Shown here: piece by piece, positions 48,859-58,200 of the stretch | Layout of the letters: the number at the start of each line of letters is the position of its first letter | How positions within the stretch are numbered: position 1 is the first letter of the stretch | NCBI GenBank assembly: GCA_963786945.1 | Contig: CAWBAO010000001.1 | Location: 310,001 to 374,000 of the forward strand | From: JADKCZ01 sp963786945 | GTDB lineage: Bacteria; Myxococcota; Myxococcia; Myxococcales; Anaeromyxobacteraceae | Direction of reading: 5' to 3' | Length of the DNA: 64,000 bases | The notes under the pieces: generated by a model | The model's input: the letters and a program-made list of their open reading frames with translations, nothing else | Told to the model about the DNA's origin: nothing | The model's database searches: none | Translations under genes and position numbers: made by a program

Positions 48859-51800
48859 ATGAACCGCTCGTTCCGGCTCGTCGCCACCTTCGCGGTCGCC
48901 GCCGCCCTCGCCTTCGGCGTCGCGGTCCGCTTCGTCCGCGCCAATCCGGCAGGGGCCGTGGCGCCGCCCCAGGCCCGGGCCCTGCTCGCCGCCGGCACCT
49001 CGCCCTCCCTCCCGGCCCTGCCCTCCGCCGGCGCGCCCCCCGCCGCCGACGAGCTGGCCTACGCCACCAGCGCGGCCGCCCGCGGCAAGGCGCCCGGCGG
49101 CGACGAGGACTACCGGCTCGACCGGCTCCCCATCCTCGGCTTCGTCTTCCGCAACGTCCACCAGTCCTACGTCGACCCGTCCCGGATCGATCCCAAGGCC
49201 ATGGTGGTGGCGGCGCTCGAGTCGGTGGAGCGGACGGTGGCCGAGGTGATGGTCAAGGGGGACGCCAAGAGCGACCAGCTCACCGTCACCGTCGGCAACG
49301 CCACCCGCGACTTCCAGATCAAGGACGTCGACACCATCTGGAACGCCCGGTTGCTGCTCGGCGAGGTGATGGGGTTCGTGCAGGAGAACCTGATCGCCCA
49401 CGAGGACCTCCGGGAGATCGAGTACGCGGCCGCCTCCGGCGTCCTCTCCACGCTCGACCCGCACTCGGTGGTGCTGGAGCCGAAGTACTTCAAGGAGATG
49501 AAGCTGCAGACCCGCGGCGAGTTCGGCGGGCTCGGCTTCGTCATCGCCATGCGCGACGGCAACCTGACCGTGGTGCGCGTGCTCAAGAACACCCCGGCCC
49601 AGCGGGCCGGGGTCCGGTCCAAGGACTTCATCACCCGCATCGGCGAGCAGTCCACCGTCAACATGGACCTGCAGGACGCCGTCGATCGCCTGCGCGGCAA
49701 GCCCGGGACCCCGGTCTCCATCACCGTGGCCCGGGCCGCCTGGCCGGAGCCGAAGCGGCTGCAGCTGACGCGCGAGACCATCAGCGTCGAGACCATCCCC
49801 CAGGCCAAGCTGCTGGAGCAGGGCATCGGCTACCTGCGGCTGGCCGGCTTCTCCCGCAACGGCACCCGCGACGTGCTCCAGGCCATCCAGCAGCAGAAGG
49901 CCAAGGCCGGCGGCAGCCTCAAGGGGCTGATCCTCGACCTGCGCGGCAACCCCGGCGGCCTGCTCGACGAGGCGGTGGAGCTCTCCGACCTCTTCCTCTC
50001 CGAGGGGGTGATCGTCAAGACGGTGAGCGACGGCGCCCAGCGGCAGCGCGAGGTGCGCGAGGCCACCAGGGACCCCAAGGACCTGGTCGGCCTCCCGCTG
50101 GTGGTGCTGGTCAACGGCAGCTCGGCCTCGGCCAGCGAGATCGTGGCCGGCGCCCTCAAGAACAACGGCCGCGCCCTGATCGTCGGCCGGCCCACCTTCG
50201 GCAAGGGCTCGGTCCAGACCCTCATCGAGCTCCCCGAGCCGGGGCGGCCCAACGAGGAGGCCGCCCTCAAGCTCACCATCGCCCAGTACCTCACCCCGGG
50301 TGACGTCTCGATCCAGGAGGTCGGCATCATCCCGGACGTGGCCCTGCTCCCCGGCCGCGCCCTCAAGGACCAGATCAACGTCTTCGCCCCTCCCCGCGCC
50401 ATGGGCGAGGTGGACCTCGATCGCCACCTCTCCAACCCGAACGGCGGCAAGACGGCCGAGCTCAAGAAGAAGCGGGCCGAGAAGTCACCGCTGGAGCTGC
50501 GCTACCTGCTCGACGAGAAGGAGGACGCGGTGGCCCGGGCGCTGAAGCGCGAGGCAGCGCGCGACGCCCACGGCGACGACACCGCGCTCTCCGCCGAGCA
50601 GGTGGAGGACGAGGAGCTCGACGCCGATCCCGACCAGGTCAAGGAGGACTACCAGATCCGCTTCGCCCGCGAGCTGCTGGCCCGGGCCCCGTTCCCGGAC
50701 CGCGCCCGGCTGCTGGAGGCGGCCGGCGGCCTGGTCACCGAGCGGCGCGCCGAGGAGGAGAAGCGGCTCGAGGCCCGGCTCGCAGCAGCTGGGCGTGGAC
50801 TGGTCGGCGCCCCACGGGACCGCCACCGGCACGCCGCGCGCGGTGGTGACGGTGACGCCGCCGGCGGGCCGGCCGCAGAAGGCCGGCGAGGTGGTCCCGT
50901 GGACGGTGACGGTGGAGAACCGGGGCGACGCCCCCTTCCGCCGCCTGCGCGCCTGGTCGCTCGACGAGAAGAACTACTTCCTCGACCGGCGCGAGTTCGT
51001 CTTCGGCACCATCCGCCCGGGCGAGCGGAGGAGCTGGTCGGTGCCGCTGCGGCTGCCGCGCAGCTTCGACAGCCGGCGCGACGAGGTGACGCTCCACTTC
51101 GAGGACGAGGCCGGCAAGGCCCCGGCCGACGTGCTCACCTCGCTCGACGTCGTCGAGGTGCCCCGCCCCCTCTTCGCCTACAGCCTGCAGGTGGACGACC
51201 GCAAGGGCGGCAACGGCGACGGGCTGCCGGCCCGCGGCGAGTCCTTCACGGTCCGCATCGACGTGCGCAACGTCGGCCCGGGGCCCAGCGGCGACAAGAC
51301 CTACGTGACCCTGAAGAACCTCGGCGACGAGAAGCTCTTCATCAAGAAGGGGCGCGAGGTGGTGGGCGCGCTCAGGCCGGGCGAGAGCAAGGCCGCCTCG
51401 ATGGAGATCGAGCTGAAGCCCGGCCCGGGCGCCAGCCTCCCCATCCGCGTGCAGGTGGTGGACGAGAAGAGCGGGGAGTACCTGTCGCAGAAGCTCGACC
51501 TGCCGGTGGCCGCGGGCGCCGGGCGGGTGGTCGAGGAGACCGGCGGGATCCGCATCGAGGGGGCCGAGGTGGCCATCCGCGGCGGCGCCAGCGCCACCGC
51601 CCCGGTGGTGGCGACGGCCAGGAAGGGGGCGGTCCTGCCGCTCACCGGCGAGGTGGCCGGCTTCCGGCGGGTGGAGTGGGCCCGGGGCCGGTTCGGCTTC
51701 GTGGCCAGCGCCGACCTGACGCCGAGCCGCGCGCCCCGCAGCGGCGGCGCGGTCGAGGCCTGGCAGCACGAGCAGCCCCGCATCACCCTGGTGCCCGACC

Positions 51801-52159
51801 CGGCGCGGGGCGCCCCGGTGGTCGAGACCGACACCTTCAAGCTCTCCGGCTCGGCGCTGCTGCCGCCCTCGGCCGACCCCGACGCGCGGCTCCGCGACGT
51901 CTACATCTTCGTCAACGACGAGAAGGTCTTCTTCCGCGTGGTGCCGGAGGCCGCCAGCGGCTCGACCGCCGCCGTGGCCAACGGCCGGCTCGACTTCACC
52001 ACCGAGCTGCCGCTCAAGCCCGGGCAGAACGTGGTGACCGTCTTCGCCCGGGAGGACCAGGAGCTCCAGTCGCACCGCTCGGTGGTCATCTTCCGCAAGG
52101 GGGCCGCCGACGTGGCCGAGGGGAGCAGCGCCAGGAAGCCGGCCACCCGGACCCCCTAG
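48859..52159 (+). CDS. S41 carboxy-terminal processing protease with a large C-terminal extension (frameshifted)
   Basis: About 1,099 residues; typical CtpA enzymes have 400-700. A signal anchor (ATFAVAAALAFGVAVRF) precedes a helical region with YAAASGVLSTLDPHSVVLEP. The PDZ domain is at ~215-300 (GGLGFVIAMRDGNLTVVRVL). The S41 catalytic domain has the Ser-Lys dyad: S424 in SSASASEIVAG and K449 in TFGKGSVQT (also Q453). After ~residue 640, one extra base near 50,779-50,783 shifts the frame. Skipping it continues as QQLGVDWSAPHG into two CARDB/NEW-like beta domains, an SH3b-like segment (ASADLTPSRAPRS) and a final Ig-like domain. The exported protease probably trims envelope proteins; the extension may select substrates. 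A strong terminator follows. Confidence 0.87.
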
Positions 52160-52189
52160 CGCCGACCGGGCCGGACCGGCCCGCGCGAT

Positions 52190-52224
52190 AGCGCCTCCCG
52201 ATCGGTGATCGGGGGGCGCTTTTT
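52190..52224 (+). terminator. Rho-independent terminator after the S41 protease gene
   Basis: A 14-bp stem (AGCGCCTCCCGATC at 52190-52203 with GATCGGGGGGCGCT at 52207-52220; one T-G pair) encloses a GGT loop and is followed by TTTT. It begins 31 bases after the protease stop, and it separates that gene from the giant TPR gene. Confidence 0.9.
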
Positions 52225-52246
52225 CGCTCCCCCGACCATTTCCCGC

Positions 52247-52252
52247 TAGGAT
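52247..52252 (+). promoter_or_regulatory. Candidate -10 box (TAGGAT) of the giant TPR gene
   Basis: TAGGAT lies nine bases before the ATG at 52262, directly after the upstream terminator. No Shine-Dalgarno sequence lies between. A start 6-8 bases after the box would give a leaderless or nearly leaderless mRNA for a very long protein. Confidence 0.45.
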
Positions 52253-52261
52253 TTCCGACGC

Positions 52262-55200
52262 ATGGCGGAGGTTCGACCCACCGCCTCGACGGCCTCCCCG
52301 GCCGCCGGGCCCCGGACCGGCAACGGCTTCGAGCTGCGCCTCGATCGAGGCGGCGCCCACGTCCGCCTCGGCGCGCCCGCCGCCATCGCCGGACTGCTGG
52401 TCGAGCGGCTCGAGCTCAGGGTGCCGGACCTCGCCCTCCCCTTCGACGCCAGCGGCGGTCCGGCCCAGTTCCGCCACCGGCTCTGCGACCTCGAGGCGCT
52501 CTCGGTGCTGGCCGACCAGGCCTCGGTCTCGGCCGCGGCGGCCCGGCTCGACCTCGGCGAGCTCGGGCTGGGGTCCCTGGAGGTGGCGCTCCGGGACGGC
52601 TTCGCCGAGGTGGGTGGCCGGCTGGCGAGCGGGCCCTCCTTCTCGATGCGGCTCGGCCTGCTGCCTGGCTTCGAGCGCGGGGTGACGGTGGTGCCCTACG
52701 CGCCGCGGCTCTACGAGCCGGCGGCGCTGCCGTCAGCGGCCCTGCCGCACCTGGCGGCGCGCGCCCTCTCGGCCCTCGGCTTCCCCGACGACCCGCTGCC
52801 GCTGCTGGCGCGCCGCCTGCTCGTGGCCCGCGGCTGGAAGGTGCCGCGCGAGGGTGGCGTCCGCCTGGCCGCCGCCGCGGTGGCCCCCTCCGGCGTCCGG
52901 CTCACCTGGGCGCGCGACGCCGCCGCGGCGCCGCCGGTCCCGGCCGACCCCGACCTGCTGGCGGCCCTGGAAGGCTCGCGCGCCTTCGCCGAGGCCGAGG
53001 CGCTGGCGGCCGCCGGCGACTGGGCCGGGGCCCGGGAGGCCTGGCTGGCCTCGGCGGCGCCCACCACCCACGCCTTCGCCGCCGACCGGCTGCTCTCGCT
53101 GCTGTGCCTGGACGAGCGGTATCACGACGAGGCCCTCGACCTGGCCGCCGGCTGGCTGCAGCGGCGTCCCGGCTTCGCGCCGGCGCTGGGCGCCGAGGCC
53201 TGGGTCCGCACCGCGCGCGGCGAGCACGAGCGGGCCGCCGCGGCGCTGGTGGCGCTGGCGGAGGGCTCGGTGGCGGCCGGCGAGCGGCTGGCCGCGGTGG
53301 CCGCCGCCGAGGCCGTGCTGGCGCTGCCCGACGTCTCCCGGGGCCTGACGGCGCGGGCCGTCGACGCCGCGCTGGCCGCCCGGCGCGACCACCTCCCCGC
53401 GCTGCGGGCGCTGCGGGCCCTGGCGCGGGAGCGCGGCGACAAGGGCGCGCAGATCCGGGCGGCCCGCCGTGTCCTGGCGTACGCGCCCACCGACCTGGAG
53501 AAGGCGCGGGCCCACGCCGAGCTGGGCGAGCTGCTGCTGGAGAGCGATCCGCCCGGGGCGCGGCTCCACCTCGATCGGGCCCTGCGGCTGGCCCCCGACG
53601 ACGTCGAGTCGCTCTCCGCGCTGGCCCGCGCCTGCACCGCCGCCGGCGAGCACCTGCGCGCGGTCGGCGCGCTGGATCGGCTCGGGGCGCTGCGGCTCCG
53701 CGCCGGGGACCGCGCCGGCGCCGTCGACCTGGCGCTGCAGGCGGGCCGGATCTGGGACGAGCAGCTGGGCCACGTCGAGAACGCCCTGCTTCGCTACCGG
53801 GACGCGGCCGAGCTGGGCCCGCGGGCCGCCGAGGCCCATCGGCTGGCGGCCGGCTGCGCCGAGCGGCTGGGCCGCTGGACCGAGGCGGCCGACCACCACG
53901 CCTCGGCGCTGGCGGTGCTCGATCGCACCGCGCCGGAGGCCGGGGCGCTGGCCGCGGCCCACCACCTGGCGCTCGCCGAGGTGGCCGAGCGCCACCTCGA
54001 CGACGAGACCGGCGCCGCCACCCACCTCGAGGCGGCCCTGGCCACCGCCCCGCTCGACGTGGCCCAGCTCTCCAGGCTGGCGGCGCTCCACCGGCGGCTG
54101 GGGCGCACCGCCGAGCTCTTGCATGCCCTCGACCGGCTGGCCCCGCTCACCGAGGGTGCCGGCCCGCGCGCCGCGCTGCTGGCGGAGGCCGGGGACCTCG
54201 CCCGCGGGCCGCTGGGCCGCCCCGACCTCGCCGCCGGACGCTACGGCGCCGCGCTGCAGCTCGATCCCGGCTGCCGGCCGGCCATCGAGGGCCTGGCCGC
54301 GCTGGCGCACCAGCGCGGCGACGGACCGGCCGAGCGCGACGCGCTCCTGAAGCTGGTGCCGCTGGCGCGTGGCCCGGCCGAGGAGGCCGCCATGCTCGAC
54401 CGGCTGGCGGCGGCCTGCGAGCGCGCCGGCGACCACTCCGCCGCGGCCCGTGCCGTGGCGGCCGCGCGACGGGTGGAGCCGTCCCGGGAACGGCTGGCCG
54501 CGGCGGCCGGGCTGGCCCGGCGCTCGGGTGACCGCCCGGCGCTGGCCGCGCTGCTCGCCGAGCAGGCCCAGGCGGCCCTCGCCGCCGGGGATCGGGCCGG
54601 CGCCGCCACGGCCTGGCGCGAGCGGGCCACCCTGCTGGCCGAGAGCGACCCGGCCCTGGCCCTCACCGCGGTCGACGAGGCCCGCCGCCTCGGCCCGGCC
54701 GATGCGGCGCTGCTCCGGCTCGAGGCGGCGCTGGCCGAGCAGGTCGGCGATCACCACCGGGCGCTGGGCGCGCTCCGCACGCAGCTGGCCGGCTCGCCGA
54801 CCGGCGACGGGGCGCTGGAGCTGCGCGCCGCCCGGGCCGCCCTGGCGGCGGGCGAGCTCCCGGCGGCGCAGGCCCACGCCCAGCGGGCGCTGGCGGCCGG
54901 CCTGCGCGAGGCGGGCGAGGTGCTGGTCGACGCGCTGGAGCAGAGCGGGGACGGGCGCGGGCAGGTCGAGGCCCTGGTGCGGGTCGGCCGCCACCTGGAG
55001 GCGGCCGCGCTGGCGGAGCGGCTCGACGACCTGCCCACCGCCCTCCAGGCCCTGGAGCGGGCCGCCGAGGCCAGGGAGACCGCCGGCGAGGCGCTGCGCC
55101 ACCTGCTCCGCCTGCACGCCGCCGCCGGCGACGCCCGGGGCGCCGCGGCCACGCTGCTGGCCGCGGCCGGCCGCGCCGGCGGGCGCGAGGGGGCCGCGCT

Positions 55201-58200
55201 GGCGTGGCGCGCCTTCTCACTCACCGGCGACGCCGGCGCCCTCGACCTGGCCGCCGAGGCCGACCCCTCCTTCGCCCCGGCCCGCGCCGAGCGCGCGGCC
55301 CGCCGCGCCGCCAGCGATCCCGCCGCCGCGCTCCTCGACGCCGAGGCGGCGCTGGCCGGCGACGGGCTGGACGCCGCCACCCGGCCCGAGCTGCTGCGGC
55401 TGTCCTCCGGCCTGGCCGAGCGGAGCGGCGACCGGGAGCTGGCCCGCCGGCGGCTGGCGGCCTACGCCCAGACCGGCAATCCCACCGATTCCGAGCTGGC
55501 CCACCTCGCCGAGCTCCACCGCGCCGCCAACGACCTCGACGGGCTGGCCGCCACCCTGGCCCGCCGGGTCGCCAGCGCGCCCCTCACCGAGGTGGCCCCG
55601 CTCCAGCTCGACCTGGCGGCGCTGCTGGCCCGGCTCGGGCGCGAGGCCGAGGCCATGGACGCCTGGCGCGCCGTGCTCCGCGTCGACCCGGTGGCGCTGG
55701 AGCCGCTGCGCGCCATGCTGCTGCCGTCGCGGGCCGCCCTGCTCCACGACGGCGAGCGCGAGAGCCTGCTGGCCACGCTGGCCAGCCACGACGGGGCGGG
55801 CGCCGCCGAGCGCGCCGAGGCCTGGGAGGCCGTGGCCGCCGACCGCCAGGCCGCCGGTGACGTGGCCGGCGCCACGACCGCCCGTGCTGCCGCGGCGCGG
55901 CTGCGCGGCGACGATGACGAGTCGCTGGAGCTCCAGGCCCAGGCCGCGGCCGCCGCCGGCCTCCACCGCCAGGCGGCGCGGCTCCAGCTGCAGCGGGCGC
56001 GCCGGGCGCAGGCCGCCTCGGAGGCGGGCGCCGCGGAGCGGCTGGTCGAGGCCGGGCTGGCGCTGGTCGAGGCCGGAGACATCACCGAGGGTGAATCGAC
56101 GCTGCGCGAGGCGCTCCGGCTGCACCCCGAGCCGGAGCGATCGGCCAGCGCGCTGGCGGCGCTGGTCAACCTGGCGGCCCAGCGGGGCGACGGCCCGGCC
56201 GAGGCCGAGGCGCTGGCGGCCCTGGTGCCGCTGGTGCCCACCGGCGAGCGGCCCGAGCGGCTGCTGCGGCTCTCGCAGCTGCGCGCCGCGGCCGGGGACG
56301 CCGCCGGCGCGCTGGAGGCCGCCGAGCAGGCCCGCACCCTGGCCCCCCGGAGCCTGGCGACGGTGCGCCAGGCCCGGCTGGCGGCGGCCGCGGCCGGAGA
56401 CGAGCGGCTGGTGGTCACCCGGCTCGAGGAGGAAGCCCGGCTCGACGCCGGCGAGGCCGGCGCGCTGCTGCTGGATCGGGCGCGGCGGCTGGCCCGGCTG
56501 GGCGATCTCGAGGCGGCCGACGACTCGTTCAGCGAGGGCCTGGCGCTGCTGCCCCCCGACCAGGGGCTGGCCCTCGAGCAGTCCCGCCTGCGCCGGGGCC
56601 ACCTCCCGGCGCGGCCCGCCGCCGAGCCCCTGGAGCGGTTCGCCGGGCGGCTGGAGGACCCGGCCGCCGCGGCCAGGGCCCAGGCGGCGGCGGCGGCGCT
56701 GGCCTGGGAGGCGGGCGACGTCGGAGCCGCGCTCCGCTGCGCGCGCCGGGCCTTCGGCCGCTCGCGCCAGACGCCCGCGCTGGCCGGCCCGCTGCTGGCC
56801 CGCCTGCTCTACGCGCAGGGCTCCTTCGCCGAGGCCCTGGTGGTCCACCGCACCCTGCTCGAGATGGGCTTCCCCGGCTTCGACGAGGCCGAGGTGGTCA
56901 CGCTCAGCCGGCAGCTGGCCGAGCTGGCCTCCGAGGCCGGCGAGCCGGCGCTGGCGCTGGACGCCTTCGACCAGCTGCTGGCGCTCCGCCCGCAGGAGAC
57001 CGGCGCCGCCCTGGAGCGGTTCCGCCTCGACCCGGACCGGCGGCGCGCCGTGACCTCCCTGGAGGCGGTGGCCGACCAGGTCCGCTCCCGGGCCTCGAGG
57101 ATCGAGCTGCTGGCCACCGCCGCCGAGGGGGCGCTGTCGGAGCTGCACGACCGCGGGCTGGGGGAGCGGCTCTTCCGGGAGGCGCGGGCCGAGGCGGCCC
57201 TCACCCCCGGCCTGCCGCTCCGGCTGGAGCGGCGACGGCTGGCGGCGACACGGCTCGGCGAGCTGGGACCGGAGGCGCTGCTCGGCGCCCTCCACGAGGC
57301 CGCCGAGACGGCGCGGGCCGCCGGCGACGCCGACGCCGCCCGCGAGCTGCTGGAGGAGGCGGTGGCGGAGCAGCGGCAGCGGGGCATGAAGGCGGGGGCG
57401 GCGCGAGACCTGCTGGCGCTGGAGGAGCTGCTGGTGGCCGCGGGCGCGCCGGGCGCTGCGGCGGCGCGGGCCCGGCTGGCGGCCGAGCTGCTGGCCGAGA
57501 GCGGCGACGCCTCGGCCATGGCGGTGGCGCGACGGGCGCTGGAGCGCGACCCCAGGGATCCCGACGGGCTCCGGCGGCTCGCGGCAATCGAGGCCCGCTT
57601 CGACCGGGACGCCGCCGAGGCGACGCTGCGCCGGGCGCTCGCCGAGCAGCCCGACGACCTGGCCACCGAGGCGGAGCTGCTGGCCCTGCTCGCCGGCGAG
57701 GGCCGGGCGGGGGCCCGCGGCCGCGTCCTGCTCGATCGCGCCCGGCGCCAGTCCGACCCGGAGGCCCGCGCCGGCCTGCGCCGCGAGGCGGCCCGGCTGC
57801 TGGCCGCCACCGATGACCCCGACGACGCCACGCTGGCGGCCGACGTCCTGCTGGCGGTCACCGCCGACCTGCCCGAGGACGCCGCGGCGCGCCGCGAGGC
57901 GGCCTCGGCCCTGGTGGCCTGCGGGCGGGCGCCCGAGGCGGTCCGGCTGCTGGCCGCCCTGGTGCGGGCCAACCCGGAAGACCGGGCGCTGGCCGAGGAG
58001 CTGGAGCGAGCCGGAGGGCCGCCGCCCCCAACGGCGCCGGCGTCGATCGAGGAGGCCCTCTCGGCGCCCGAGCCCGCCCCGGAGCCCCCTCTCGTGCCCA
58101 TCGTCGGCCCCATGACGCTGGAGTTCCCGGCGCCGGAGCGCCCGGCCGTCGAGCCGCCGATGCCCGAGCCCGAGGAGCCGGAGCCCGAGCTGGAGCCCGA

